Both the position numbers and the translations under genes were made by a program. Under the pieces are notes generated by a model, which saw only the letters and a list, made by a program, of their open reading frames with translations, did not search any database and was not told where the DNA came from. 58,316 nucleotides of DNA. It comes from an uncultured Clostridia bacterium (GTDB lineage Bacteria; Bacillota; Clostridia; Oscillospirales; CAG-272). Each line of letters opens with the position of its first letter. The stretch's first letter is position 1. Shown piece after piece: positions 45,193 through 56,213 of this stretch. The stretch covers positions 1 through 58,316 of the forward strand of contig CAJGCM010000003.1 in assembly GCA_904501765.1 (NCBI GenBank). The letters run 5' to 3'.

Positions 45193-47514
45193 TCATACAC
45201 CTCCTTCTACTCTTGTTACGGTTAATGTTACCGGAATCGTCATTTCGAGATGCTTCTGACTAAACGAAACCGTTATAGTCGCCCAGTATCCAGTACCAGA
45301 CGGCTCTCTGACATATACGTCGCCGGTGTATATAGCCAGACGGCGCAATGCATAGATGGTTTCCTCGTCATCCGCTTCAACATCGACATTCCACGTAGCA
45401 GACGAACCGAGCTGAGTTCCGTAATAAGTTACAGCTCGTTTTCTCCCTATGTATTTCACAAGAGAGACGTCGGTGTCGTACGATTCGGAAACATCGATAT
45501 TGTACGGGAGCCGCAGTAACGAACCGGTCCATGCGGGTTGGATTAATTGATCCTCCGATTCACTGTTGAAGTTAGACCATTCCTCATTCCACTGAATAAT
45601 AATGGCTTTCTCGCCAATCGGATAACTCGGCATATCATAGTAGCTTACAGCGCCAGTAGAATCGGTTGTAGCTACAATTCTGTACCGAGCATAGTCCAAC
45701 GCCGGATGAGGGTCGGTCACGAACGCTCTGCTCGTATTCTTGAGACCCGTAGCCAATTCGGTAAATGAGCCATCGAATTCTCGTCTGTATACCGAAAGGG
45801 TTACACCTTCGACAAGCTGGGGTGTATTGGAGCCCTCCGGTGTATACTCACAGTACGGTCTGATATAAACCGCGACGTTGTCCTTATCGACACCAATTTC
45901 GGCATCAGGAGAATATACATCATCATCCCATGCCACTCTGAATGCTGCCGTTTCGGTCTTCGTCAGACCAGAATTCATCGCAACTGTGCATCGAACAAGA
46001 TATACGACGTTATTTTCGAGCCTAACATTACCGGCCGAGAGTTCGACAAGCAATGCGTCGTCGGTGTCGAAATATTTCGAATATACCGGTTCGTCCACAT
46101 TTACCATTTTGACGTTACCGAGTTCGTCCGTTGTCTCATATGCTTCCTTGGCAACAATGGATAGACTATAACCGACCGGAGCTTGGGTAATCGGTCCGGC
46201 TACACCGTAAACGTAGAACGGATACGATCTAAGAACATCTATCGGGTTCTTGTCTCGATCAGTCACGCTAAGGGTCAACACTGCCGGAGCATAAATATCA
46301 ACAACTCTCTGGATGGACCAATCGCCATAGTCACCAGTTACACCAGCAGTTCTAACGCGCCACAATATTTGTGTACCATACGTCAAACCTGCGGTGTCGA
46401 ACGTGTACGAACTGGTTCTATCTTTTTCTTCCTCGTCTTCGCTGTTCTTGATCGTCATCACTTCAATAGATCCGCCGATGGTCAGTTCGAGTTCGGCATA
46501 AGTCTGGCTCGAACCGTCCTCGGCATTATGGACCCAGTAGAATATAACAGGTTCACCGGTAACAGCAGTAGTCGTGGAAGACCAGGTGGTAGGTGCTGCC
46601 GGGTCTTTTCCTATGGCGATAGACTTGATTTCACTCCATTCGGAGTTACCGCCATCGTTTGTAGAGCAAACTCTGAAGAAGTATTCGTCTCCGGACTCGA
46701 GACCGGTTATCTCAGTGTGAGTAACTGTGGAATCAACAGATGTCGACTGGACCTCAGAAGCGTTACTGTCGAAATATGTTACATCCGTAGTGTACTCAAC
46801 TGTATAACCGGTCGCGATACTCACCTTAGACCATTCGATATAAACTGAAGTTTCAGACAATGCTCTCAATTCAGTTATCTGTTTCGGAGGGGTCGGCATG
46901 GAGTGCGCCGGAGAAGAATATTCAGACCAATTACTTCTAACACCGTGTTTGTTTACGGCTCTAGCACGTACTCGATAAGTACAACCAGCCTGGACGGTAT
47001 ACTTAACCGTGGTTTGATTCTGCCAAGTCGTACCAATTACGATGGTTGACGCATCTGCGGCCAATAACATATTGTCCCAAGTCGATCTGATCTGAAATTC
47101 GACCTCTCTTGTAAGATCGTCCAGGTTATTTATATAGGCCGTAAGCGTGTGCTTGTCAATGCTGACATCAGGTACACTCGGTACGGGGGCGGGGTTATTT
47201 TCGAAATAATACCGTTCAGCAGTGGACCATTCCGCAGTCCAGTAAGCAATATCGGTATTATTAACCTTATATTTCTTTGATTCCGGCTTAACAAGGAACA
47301 CCACTTGAGTTGCATTGCTGGGGGCAGTGTAAGAACAACTCAATTGTTTCTCTGTGGTTTCCGAACCGAGGAGCATAGTGCCGTCGGCTGTATAATACCA
47401 CCATCTAACCGTGTAATTAAGAGTATTACTTTTATCCCATTTCCAGGTGGCGTATATGGTTCTATCCGTTTCCGCCTGCAAACCGAATGTCAGTATGGTT
47501 GCTTTATTAGCCAT
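45193..47514 (-). CDS. distal tail protein with fibronectin type III domains
   Basis: 773 residues. Several fibronectin type III-like units (for example MPTPPKQITELRALSETSVYIEWS and LESGDEYFFRVCSTND) and a C-terminal domain (RKRAVTYYGTQLGSSATWNVDV ... TITVSFSQKHLEMTIPVTLTV) like distal tail proteins. Follows the tape measure, as a Dit-type protein does. AGGAGG before the ATG. Confidence 0.78.
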   Translation of the reverse strand: MANKATILTFGLQAETDRTIYATWKWDKSNTLNYTVRWWYYTADGTMLLGSETTEKQLSCSYTAPSNATQVVFLVKPESKKYKVNNTDIAYWTAEWSTAERYYFENNPAPVPSVPDVSIDKHTLTAYINNLDDLTREVEFQIRSTWDNMLLAADASTIVIGTTWQNQTTVKYTVQAGCTYRVRARAVNKHGVRSNWSEYSSPAHSMPTPPKQITELRALSETSVYIEWSKVSIATGYTVEYTTDVTYFDSNASEVQSTSVDSTVTHTEITGLESGDEYFFRVCSTNDGGNSEWSEIKSIAIGKDPAAPTTWSSTTTAVTGEPVIFYWVHNAEDGSSQTYAELELTIGGSIEVMTIKNSEDEEEKDRTSSYTFDTAGLTYGTQILWRVRTAGVTGDYGDWSIQRVVDIYAPAVLTLSVTDRDKNPIDVLRSYPFYVYGVAGPITQAPVGYSLSIVAKEAYETTDELGNVKMVNVDEPVYSKYFDTDDALLVELSAGNVRLENNVVYLVRCTVAMNSGLTKTETAAFRVAWDDDVYSPDAEIGVDKDNVAVYIRPYCEYTPEGSNTPQLVEGVTLSVYRREFDGSFTELATGLKNTSRAFVTDPHPALDYARYRIVATTDSTGAVSYYDMPSYPIGEKAIIIQWNEEWSNFNSESEDQLIQPAWTGSLLRLPYNIDVSESYDTDVSLVKYIGRKRAVTYYGTQLGSSATWNVDVEADDEETIYALRRLAIYTGDVYVREPSGTGYWATITVSFSQKHLEMTIPVTLTVTRVEGGV

Positions 47515-47517
47515 GCA

Positions 47518-50500
47518 TTATGTCCTCCTTTCTATCCTAGCAGCTCTGACCAGAGTCTTCACTGCATCCGAAATATTGCTACCGTCATCATACGTGATAC
47601 CGCTAATGGTATTGTAGGTATTACCGACTTTACCCAGGTTCTTATTGAGCTTGTTAATCGCCGAAACAACTTCGCTGTTATCTCCATTTTGACCGTAGCC
47701 ACGCATCGATGCGCTGATGGCACCAACATGTCCCAATACGCCGACAGAAGGTCTCATGCCGAACATTCCGCTTATGGAGCTAACGCCAGATTCAACATCG
47801 CTCAGATCCAGAACCGGACGAATAGTCGGCTGAGTATCCATATCACTGTTGATGATATCGACAACTCTGCGTATAGCGTTGCTAAGACCCTGTTTTGCAG
47901 AATCAGCCATCTCGGAACCAGCTTTGTAAGAAGCGTCCGCATAGTCATACAGCGCGTTGACAAAGCCCTGACCGGAATAGTCGCCGATCTCATAGAACTC
48001 CTTCGACGGAGAATTGATTCTCAGGTGAGCTCTAGCCGCAGCAACAGCAGAAGCCGCCATGGAAGCCGCCGCGGAAGCAGCGCTCGCGATGTTCGCTCTA
48101 ATACCCGTAGCAAAGCCGCTAGCAACGTATGCGCCGGCATTATAGAAACTGCTATAGTAGCTTCTCATACCGTTAATAGCACTACGAAGCATATCAGAAA
48201 AGAGTTTCGATGCGGCACTCGTACGTGCTTTACATCCCTTCTCGAATTCCATGATCAACGAATTGCCAGCTGCTGCGAAATACGTTTGTTTGGACTTGAT
48301 ACCACTAATGATAGGTGTTATTATTTTCTGACCGACAGATGTAAGTTCGGACTGAGCGTTACTGAACGCTTCAACGAAACTCTCGATACTTATGTCGCTC
48401 AACGATTTTGCAGCATTCTTAAACGACTTTACACCGCTGGCATCGATGCCCGCCAGACTACTGATGAAATTCTTAAGGCCAGTAATACTGCTTATGGACT
48501 TCTCAACTTTACCAAAATCGGCACCGGACACCGATTCGGAATAACTCTGTACGGCTTCACCAATCGTCTTGACTTTCTTGAACTGACTAATACCCTCGGC
48601 TTCAAGATTCTTCATGTTCTTGACGAGCATAATGAGTCTATTTGCCACGGTTATCGCATTGTCAACACCCAGCGTGTCTATGTCGGCGACTTCCGCAGAG
48701 AAATCAGTGATACTTTCGCCAAATTTGACTAGCTTATTGCCGAAATTGGCGATGGACATCTTTCCGTCGAACCATTTATTCTCGGGAATAGATTTCTGCA
48801 GTAGTGCCACGACTTTACCCGCATTTGCAGCTGCAGTTACCGCTTCTGCGTCGATATTTCCAGAAACTGTATTCGAGAAACTTACGATGGCCTCGCCGAA
48901 TTTGACTATCTGGGTTCCAAACAGTCCAATATCCTTAACGCCACTAAATCCCTGAGCGATACCGTTAATGGACTCCAGAGAAGACTGAAGTTTCGCCATA
49001 AGTGTACCGGCATTAGCAGCCGCCTTAATAGCGTCCTCATTGATACCGCCATCCTGAGACACCGTTTTAGAGAATTCCACGATAGCGTTACCGAATGCTA
49101 CAAGCTGGGTTCCAAACAACGACATGTCTTTCTCGCCACAGAACCACTGGACCACACCACCGGTTCCAACGAGACTTTCTTGCATCTTAGACATGATCGT
49201 TCCGGCATTAGCAGTTGCGGTTATGGCGTTTTCGTTAATGCTACCTTCCTGGGATACTGCATTAGAGAACTCCACGATAGCGTTACCAAATGCTACAAGC
49301 TGAGTACCAAATTCGCTAAGATTCTTCTCACCGCAGAACCACTGAACAACACCACCAGTTCCAGCTACTTTAGACTGAAGCGTGGCCATTACAGTACCGG
49401 CATTCGCGGCGGCGTTCACAGCTTCTTCGTCAATTTTACCTTTAACAGTATCGGAGAACTTAACGATAGCCTCACCGAACAATACGATTTGAGCGCCAAA
49501 GTTATTGAGATTCTTTTCACCACTAAACCACTGAACAATACCACCAGTACCGGTCATCGTAGCCTGCATTTCAGCAAGCATCTTACCAGCGCTGGATGCC
49601 GCAAGAACAGATTCTTCGTCTATCTTACCTTTGACCTTATCAGAGAACGTGACAATGGCGTCGGCGAATTGGACCATGTTTGTTGCGAAAACGTCCATTG
49701 AGGACTCGCCAGATATAAGTGATGCACCCCATTCCAGAATTCGTGCACCGGAAATAAGTGCCATCATTTTGACCAAATTACCCGCTCCGGTAACGGTAGC
49801 GTCATCTATGGTTTTCACCCCGTCTACAAAGCCGGAAAGATTATCCATAAATGTCGACAGGTTAGACGCAACCTCAGGGAGGCTATAAGTGGCGGAATTC
49901 AAGAAACCACCAACTATGCCACCAAAGAACGATCCGAGACCTTCGCCTATTTTCTGAAGAATTGGTATACCCTTATCGATGAACGTTTCCAGTTGCGGGA
50001 ATTTATCGACTAGCGCGCCTATTCCGACGATCAAGCCACCGATACCTGCTATAAGTACGGCCAACGCACCGATGCCAATGAAAGCCGCCGGACCCAATGT
50101 CCCAACGCCGCCCAATAAGACCAATGCTGCCGACATCGATATCAACAACAAAGACAACGACTTTGCAACTTCCATCGACGGTATAACATCGAAGTGATCC
50201 ATGAGGCCCAGTATCAATACCAATTCGCCCAATACGAGACCCATGAGAGCCATTGCTCCAACACTCTTCATAGCAGCGGGACCAGCTTTGCTTGCGATAA
50301 ACATTGCCCCAGAAAGAGCAAGAAGTAACGTCGACAATGCCACAGCTGCGCCGAAGGTAGATTCGACTGGTAACTTAGCCAATAAATATAAAGCTCCAGT
50401 AAGAACACCAATCGCCACGGTCATGACAATCAGAGAACCCATCGCTTTCTGCATTGTTCCAGCAGCTTTCACGACCGACGAGAATACGAGCATAAGCATA

Positions 50501-53500
50501 GACATCGCAATAGTCGCGCCAGCTAACTTCTTTCCATCGATGAACGACAATGCTATGACGGCTGCTGCGATAACACCGATGGCAATTGCCATCCCGATGA
50601 AAGTACCCTTTACATCGCTGGCGCCTTTTGTGGCTTTGACCAATCCCATCATAAACAACGACAGGAATCCAACCGCCACTATGCCTTTGGCTAATCCGCC
50701 AAGGTCGATCAGACTAAGAACGACTGCCATACCGGCAAGAATAGCAATTGCGACAGACATCAGGATAAGCGTGCCAGCCACTTTCGGCATCTCTTTACCG
50801 CCGATTTTTGTCGTCAACACAAGAAGTGCAATTATTCCGACTAATCCGGCGAGTCCAGCGGCCGCTTTACCCATATCGCCCCAGGTCATACCGGCTATTA
50901 ATCTGGCGACGATAGCCAGGATCGCAATAGCGCCAGATACCTTAAGAAGCATCGGACCAATAGCTTCCATATTCCTTCCAGGTATCATTCCGATTAACTG
51001 AAGTGCCGCTACGAACACCAACAATCCGCCAGCTAATACGCCAAGACCAATTCCGCCTTGTTCAAGTTCGGATTTAGACATCCCTGCTATGATTTTAACA
51101 ATACCGACGAGTAATAACATAGCTACGGATATCTTAAGAAGCATCGAACCTATTTTATTGAAGTTGACGTTACTAGGAATCAACGCTATGAGCTGGAGCC
51201 CCAATACAAACGCCAACAAACCACCAGCGACTGCTCCAAGGGCGATTCCAGCGTATCTAAGTTCACGTTTGGACATTTCGGATATGATTTTAGCAACGCC
51301 AACAAGTAATAACATTGCGACGGACATCTTGAGCAAGACTCCGCCAACTTTATCAATACTTTTGGTGTTTCCGGTTTTGGCCAACATGCCATACGCAACC
51401 ATAACCGCGCCAAGTGCAGCAATTATAGCGATAACACCGCCAATACCCTGCTCATACTTCGCCGGATCTTCTATCGAAGCGATAGATTTTATAGCCAACG
51501 ATAACAGCAGAACTGCCGCAGTCAGACCGATCAGGAATAGCGAGATCTTTCCGAACTGAACACTAACATCAATAGAATTAAGCTTCGAAGCGACGAGAGC
51601 CAAGACGCCCATTACAACTGCAATCGCAGTTATAGCGCCGACAGCATTCCATATTTTCTTACCGTCTTCGACCTGTGCCAGCAAATATACCGACGCAGCC
51701 AAAATGCCGATTGCTACCGCAAACATGAGAATACTCTGAGCGGTCGTCTTGAATCGTTTGGCGGCCATGTTCTTTTTAAGACTTTTCCCGAAAGTTTCGA
51801 CCACATCAGCCACATTCTCGAAAACATCACCAAGACCAGCAAGCGGAGAAGTAATGTCCTCAACTATGCCAATCACCTTGTTCACGGTAAAGAGAATACC
51901 GCCACCAATAGCTACGGCAAATATCTTACCGAAATCAATGTTCTTGATCCAATCGATTATGCTGGTAAAGAGGCCTTTAATGGTATTCCAAACAGCGGAT
52001 GCTCCATTTTGAATTCCTTGAACGAAACCCGCAGTGGTATTCTCACCGACTTCCGCCATTTCAGTAGACGGTGAATGAATACCCAGAACTTCGCAAATTC
52101 CTCTCAGAATTTCCTTACCGAGTGCAATCATCGCATCGACAATCTCAGGAGCGCCTTCTTTGATACCGTTAGCGAAACCCTTGATAATGTCGGCCGGAAT
52201 ATTTTCAGAATCCTTAAGCGAACTGAACCATTCGCGAATAGACTTACCTGCTTCGCTCAGCTTGGTCATAAGGTTCGCAAACGATTCCATTCCAGATATG
52301 CCTCCGAATAACGCTCGGAAACCATCTCGAACTCCCGTTACGTAATTTACAAAGTCCTTAAACGCTTTAGATTCGCCGATCGCTTTAATCCAGCCACGCA
52401 CTGCGTTGACTGCTCTCTCGATGATTGGGGCCACGAACTCGATTGCACCGGAAATATCCAGAACAGAGTCCAACCAATCCCGAAATCCAACGATGGCGTC
52501 ACCGACGGAAGCCGTAACATCCAAAATATCGAGATCGAAATATTTAAGCAGTTCGGTAACTGCTTTAAAAGCTATTTTCAAACCACCGCCGACCAACGTC
52601 GATACGATGTCGATTATAGCGAACACGCCCTTCAAGGTTCTCTGCAGTTTATCAGAAGTCTCTTCACTCATGATTAAACTGGTGGAGAACTTATGGAGAG
52701 CCGCTATCATGTCATACAATTTAGCGGATCGCTCTTCCATCGACTTTGGCGGGAAAATATCCTGCCATGCGACCTTCAGAGCGGTAAACACTCCGATCAA
52801 ACCCTGCCCAGCATTCTTAAACGAATTGATTAAGAGGTTTCGACCGCTTAACTGGTCCATATCTTTTATCAGTTCATTGACGGAGATGCCAGTCTTTTCG
52901 GACTGTTCTTTTAAATCATGAAATGCCTTTATCTCCGCTTTGGTAAAACCGATAGATTCTAGCTGAGCATCAGACATCTCGACGAGCTGTTCAACAGTTG
53001 TCGCTTGCGTTTTATTGGCTTCTTCCTGAGCCTCGTTAAGCTGCTCGACATGTCGAACGCTACTGCCTAACCGCTCGTTAATCATGTTCTGTACTTTGGC
53101 CCAGTCATATCCAGCTTCGGTTAGTTTGTCCCATCGAGCCTGGCCGTTACCGAACTCGCCGCCAAGAACCTTATCAACCACTTCGACATAATCTTTAGTG
53201 ACTTCTTTCATCTCCTCGGTCGCGCCAGTAACGGAACTGATTTTTTCAGCCAATTTAGCAAACGGAGATCCTAATGCGCCTTCCAACAGTGTATTCCGGA
53301 AATCGGCCGTCTTGGTGATGAATTCACTTATGAAATTGGTAAGTCCGGTCCATAACACCTTAGCCTGATCCAAATCGCCGAACATGATTTGCCAAGTATC
53401 TTTCCATCCAGTACCAGCAGTAGCCTTGAGCGACTCTGTCATCTGAGTAAAGGTTTTGATATCTTGTGCGGCGCTATAGGCTTTTTTACCGATTTCGGTA

Positions 53501-54360
53501 GTCTCATTACCATAGTCGCCGAATACTTTCATCATTACATCAGTCGTAGCCCACTGTTCTTGCAGACCATCAATAAATAACTGCTGTAACGTCAAAGTTT
53601 TGTTTCCGGCTTGATATGCGTCTTCGCCGACTTTAGTAAGTGTACCCTGGGCTATGGCGGCTTCAACCATCTGGTTTTTCCATTCCATGGTGGCGATGCC
53701 AGCATTGTTTATGGAATTGTAATCCATTCTAGTTAAGTAACCAGTACCGATTGCCTGACCCAGATTATAGAATGCACTGCTAGCCTGACTAGCTCCACCA
53801 CCAGCAAGAGCCGTAGCATTGGCTATGCCGATCATAGCCGTAATTGACTTTTCCAAGTCCACGCCGGCATTTGTAAATTTGGGCAAGTTATTAAGCATGT
53901 CAGCCGTACTATAAACGGTTTTGTCGGCATACTCGTCTAACTTTTTAAGTTCTTTTTCGACCTGATTAGCTGTTTTACCGGTAGCAGCCATCGTGGTCTG
54001 AACAGCGTTCAGCGTCATCTCGTATTCACTGAAACCATCGCTGATCGGGGCTATCGTAAGCGATTCTACAAATCTTTTTGCAGCATTGACTGCCGAATTG
54101 GTTATATTAGTGAGGGCGGTTACCCCCATGACTTGCAGTGCTGAAAACTTGACACCTACCGATTCTACAGCCGTACCAAGACCAGTCATATCGACCTTCT
54201 TAGCAGCGGAATTAACGTTTTCCAAACCCTTTGTAGCACCGTCTAAGTGTAGCTTTTGCTTAAACTTATCCAGTGTGGACATCGTTTTGGAAACATTCTG
54301 TTCGAAGTGTCTATTGTCAAACCGCATTTCTACGACTTTTTGATCAATAGTCGTACTCAT
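47518..54360 (-). CDS. tape measure protein
   Basis: 2,280 residues from ATG at 54360; it overlaps the gp10-like stop as ATGA. N-terminal tape measure domain (residues about 1-300), a long coil, a hydrophobic stretch of many membrane-like helices (about 850-1500), six repeats of 63-66 residues (about 1555-1900) and a C-terminal segment with the RINSPSKEFYEIG phrase common in this family. At about 0.15 nm per residue the tail would be some 340 nm long. Confidence 0.93.
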   Translation of the reverse strand: MSTTIDQKVVEMRFDNRHFEQNVSKTMSTLDKFKQKLHLDGATKGLENVNSAAKKVDMTGLGTAVESVGVKFSALQVMGVTALTNITNSAVNAAKRFVESLTIAPISDGFSEYEMTLNAVQTTMAATGKTANQVEKELKKLDEYADKTVYSTADMLNNLPKFTNAGVDLEKSITAMIGIANATALAGGGASQASSAFYNLGQAIGTGYLTRMDYNSINNAGIATMEWKNQMVEAAIAQGTLTKVGEDAYQAGNKTLTLQQLFIDGLQEQWATTDVMMKVFGDYGNETTEIGKKAYSAAQDIKTFTQMTESLKATAGTGWKDTWQIMFGDLDQAKVLWTGLTNFISEFITKTADFRNTLLEGALGSPFAKLAEKISSVTGATEEMKEVTKDYVEVVDKVLGGEFGNGQARWDKLTEAGYDWAKVQNMINERLGSSVRHVEQLNEAQEEANKTQATTVEQLVEMSDAQLESIGFTKAEIKAFHDLKEQSEKTGISVNELIKDMDQLSGRNLLINSFKNAGQGLIGVFTALKVAWQDIFPPKSMEERSAKLYDMIAALHKFSTSLIMSEETSDKLQRTLKGVFAIIDIVSTLVGGGLKIAFKAVTELLKYFDLDILDVTASVGDAIVGFRDWLDSVLDISGAIEFVAPIIERAVNAVRGWIKAIGESKAFKDFVNYVTGVRDGFRALFGGISGMESFANLMTKLSEAGKSIREWFSSLKDSENIPADIIKGFANGIKEGAPEIVDAMIALGKEILRGICEVLGIHSPSTEMAEVGENTTAGFVQGIQNGASAVWNTIKGLFTSIIDWIKNIDFGKIFAVAIGGGILFTVNKVIGIVEDITSPLAGLGDVFENVADVVETFGKSLKKNMAAKRFKTTAQSILMFAVAIGILAASVYLLAQVEDGKKIWNAVGAITAIAVVMGVLALVASKLNSIDVSVQFGKISLFLIGLTAAVLLLSLAIKSIASIEDPAKYEQGIGGVIAIIAALGAVMVAYGMLAKTGNTKSIDKVGGVLLKMSVAMLLLVGVAKIISEMSKRELRYAGIALGAVAGGLLAFVLGLQLIALIPSNVNFNKIGSMLLKISVAMLLLVGIVKIIAGMSKSELEQGGIGLGVLAGGLLVFVAALQLIGMIPGRNMEAIGPMLLKVSGAIAILAIVARLIAGMTWGDMGKAAAGLAGLVGIIALLVLTTKIGGKEMPKVAGTLILMSVAIAILAGMAVVLSLIDLGGLAKGIVAVGFLSLFMMGLVKATKGASDVKGTFIGMAIAIGVIAAAVIALSFIDGKKLAGATIAMSMLMLVFSSVVKAAGTMQKAMGSLIVMTVAIGVLTGALYLLAKLPVESTFGAAVALSTLLLALSGAMFIASKAGPAAMKSVGAMALMGLVLGELVLILGLMDHFDVIPSMEVAKSLSLLLISMSAALVLLGGVGTLGPAAFIGIGALAVLIAGIGGLIVGIGALVDKFPQLETFIDKGIPILQKIGEGLGSFFGGIVGGFLNSATYSLPEVASNLSTFMDNLSGFVDGVKTIDDATVTGAGNLVKMMALISGARILEWGASLISGESSMDVFATNMVQFADAIVTFSDKVKGKIDEESVLAASSAGKMLAEMQATMTGTGGIVQWFSGEKNLNNFGAQIVLFGEAIVKFSDTVKGKIDEEAVNAAANAGTVMATLQSKVAGTGGVVQWFCGEKNLSEFGTQLVAFGNAIVEFSNAVSQEGSINENAITATANAGTIMSKMQESLVGTGGVVQWFCGEKDMSLFGTQLVAFGNAIVEFSKTVSQDGGINEDAIKAAANAGTLMAKLQSSLESINGIAQGFSGVKDIGLFGTQIVKFGEAIVSFSNTVSGNIDAEAVTAAANAGKVVALLQKSIPENKWFDGKMSIANFGNKLVKFGESITDFSAEVADIDTLGVDNAITVANRLIMLVKNMKNLEAEGISQFKKVKTIGEAVQSYSESVSGADFGKVEKSISSITGLKNFISSLAGIDASGVKSFKNAAKSLSDISIESFVEAFSNAQSELTSVGQKIITPIISGIKSKQTYFAAAGNSLIMEFEKGCKARTSAASKLFSDMLRSAINGMRSYYSSFYNAGAYVASGFATGIRANIASAASAAASMAASAVAAARAHLRINSPSKEFYEIGDYSGQGFVNALYDYADASYKAGSEMADSAKQGLSNAIRRVVDIINSDMDTQPTIRPVLDLSDVESGVSSISGMFGMRPSVGVLGHVGAISASMRGYGQNGDNSEVVSAINKLNKNLGKVGNTYNTISGITYDDGSNISDAVKTLVRAARIERRT

Positions 54361-54734
54361 AGCTTGGTAACCTCCCTCCATGCTTCATTTGCGATTCTAT
54401 CAAAAATGGGTTGAATAGCCGGGTTAATATAATCTCGTCCTTGCACCCACCCACCAGTACCGGTGCCATGACCGTACTGCAGAATAATCGCAATGGGAAC
54501 TCCATTTTGAATGTTTGAGTTGTAAAAGCCGATCGAGGCAGATCCACTTTTATGTTCGATTTTGTAATACCATGAACTAGCAGTAAGTCCGGAGTCTATT
54601 GGTGTCGCAGACGCAAGGGCAGCCACACCTTCCCGACCGTACTTGTCGAGTGTTCCAAGACGAATCGCCCTTTTGGCTTTCTCTAAGTAACTCGTAAGTT
54701 TGGAGAAGTCGCCCCTGTGTCTGAAAGTTATCAT
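54357..54734 (-). CDS. HK97 gp10-like neck protein
   Basis: 125 residues. LASATPIDSGLTASSWYYKI ... ILQYGHGTGTGGWVQGRDYINPA is the gp10-type pattern of head-tail joining proteins. It would normally lie between capsid and tail tube genes; here it is just before the tape measure. AAGGAG before the ATG. Confidence 0.8.
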   Translation of the reverse strand: MITFRHRGDFSKLTSYLEKAKRAIRLGTLDKYGREGVAALASATPIDSGLTASSWYYKIEHKSGSASIGFYNSNIQNGVPIAIILQYGHGTGTGGWVQGRDYINPAIQPIFDRIANEAWREVTKL

Positions 54735-54746
54735 GATACTACTCCT

Positions 54747-55628
54747 TTACAGAAGTTTATTGACGAGCTTCTGAATCGTGGCGTAATTATAGCCTGCAGC
54801 CTTAAGACGAGCCTTGCGATCGGCACCATTACCCCATTTACCAGCAATTACCTCTTTGGCGATTTCCTCATCGGTTTTCTTAGGGGTTTTCATGGCATCC
54901 ATCAGTTCGGACACTCGAGCCTGAACTTCGGTATAATTATAGCCGGCTTTGGTCAGTCGATTTTTACGAGTATAACCGTTACCCCATTTACCGGCGATGA
55001 CTTCTTTAGCCAGCTCGTCTACCGTTTTAGTACCAGTAGTAACCGTCGGAGCGACTGCGGGAGCAGAAGTTCTCTTCTTGAGATTCAAGAACTCAACCAG
55101 ACCTTCGGCGACAGCTTTAGCATAAGCAGTCTGACCTTCGTCAGAGGTGATGATCTTATAGTCTTTGGTGCCATCCATAAAACCACCCTCTACCAATACG
55201 GCCGGAATGGAATTCTGATTGATAACAGCAAAGTTAAGACGCTTCACGCCGCGACCAGTAAGACCGGTATACTTAACCAGGCGAGTATAAATCGCGTTAG
55301 CCAGCTGCAGATCTCTAGAAGTGCAGTTAACATCGACATACACTTCGACGCCAGTTGCGTTATTCCACTTACCGGTGAAGGCGTTGTGATGGATAGACAC
55401 GAACGCGTCAACACCAGCTTTTCGGTAAGCATTTACACGAGCAGCAAGAGACTCGTCAACGTTACCTTCATTATTATCGGTATTGATTACGGCCGCGTCA
55501 TAGGTTGCGAGCATGCTCATAACCTTGTCTCTGACTTTATCGTTAAGCAGCCACTCCTTAATACCGTCGGGAGTCTGTTTGCCAGGAGTATTAAGACCGT
55601 GACCTGCGTCAAGTGCGATTTTAGTCAT
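54747..55628 (-). CDS. endolysin: N-acetylmuramoyl-L-alanine amidase with two CW_7 repeats
   Basis: 293 residues from the ATG at 55628 (AAGGAGGA upstream). Amidase_3 domain: LDAGHG, the Glu of IKEWLL, VSIHHNAF and VLVEGGFM give zinc ligands and catalytic Glu. C-terminal half has two wall-binding repeats (LAKEVIAGKWGNGYTRKNRLTKAGYNY and a near copy) of the CW_7 / Cpl-7 type. It cuts the peptide from the glycan. It lies inside the tail gene cluster, far from the holin. Confidence 0.93.
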   Translation of the reverse strand: MTKIALDAGHGLNTPGKQTPDGIKEWLLNDKVRDKVMSMLATYDAAVINTDNNEGNVDESLAARVNAYRKAGVDAFVSIHHNAFTGKWNNATGVEVYVDVNCTSRDLQLANAIYTRLVKYTGLTGRGVKRLNFAVINQNSIPAVLVEGGFMDGTKDYKIITSDEGQTAYAKAVAEGLVEFLNLKKRTSAPAVAPTVTTGTKTVDELAKEVIAGKWGNGYTRKNRLTKAGYNYTEVQARVSELMDAMKTPKKTDEEIAKEVIAGKWGNGADRKARLKAAGYNYATIQKLVNKLL

Positions 55629-55641
55629 ATCGCATTCCTCC

Positions 55642-56184
55642 TTAACCTTTAGAGTTAAATCTTTGTCTATTTGCAGCATTGAGTGCCGCATACTGACTCA
55701 TTACATCCCTAGTGCTCTTTCTCTTATTCGGAGCGTTCTTTATGCTACAAACCCGAATCAAAGTGATGAGTCTAGTTAAATGCCATTTCTGACATTCAAA
55801 CGGAATATTCAAACTTATCATCCAGTAATAAATAAGCTCCGATGTAATTATTTCATTGTTTCGCTTACCAGTCTTGGTTTCGCTGAAGGTCGTAGCTGTC
55901 ATCGGAGCGTCGATATAATCATTTACCTGGTTGATATGCTGCCTCGTAATACGGTTATACGTATCTGGATTAACGTTTTGCGTAATGGTCATGCATCTTA
56001 TATAATCCAAAGTCTCTTCAAACGTTTTTTCTTGCTTAGACAAAAACGGTTTGTTGTACTTGGATTCCCATTTTGAAAGAGAGACGAGAGAATGCTCCAA
56101 CTGTAATGTCTGCTCCTTCGAATACACGAATTCTTGTTTTCGTTCATCCCATTGTTCAACAGCTGGAAGTACGAGCTGGAGCAT
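55642..56184 (-). CDS. tail assembly chaperone candidate (second)
   Basis: 180 residues, basic and helical, in the slot of the lambda GT-type chaperone. It has its own AGGAGG and ATG, and the upstream reading of its frame meets a stop at 56218-56220, right next to the first chaperone's stop, so a frameshift product is unlikely. Confidence 0.6.
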   Translation of the reverse strand: MLQLVLPAVEQWDERKQEFVYSKEQTLQLEHSLVSLSKWESKYNKPFLSKQEKTFEETLDYIRCMTITQNVNPDTYNRITRQHINQVNDYIDAPMTATTFSETKTGKRNNEIITSELIYYWMISLNIPFECQKWHLTRLITLIRVCSIKNAPNKRKSTRDVMSQYAALNAANRQRFNSKG

Positions 56185-56213
56185 CCCCCACGCCTCCTCT
56201 ATTATTTTCTGTT

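Noticed and set aside
47305..51559. Long plus-strand frames (up to 475 codons) opposite the tape measure and tail tip genes
   Set aside because: Compositional shadows; the minus-strand proteins are clear tail proteins.
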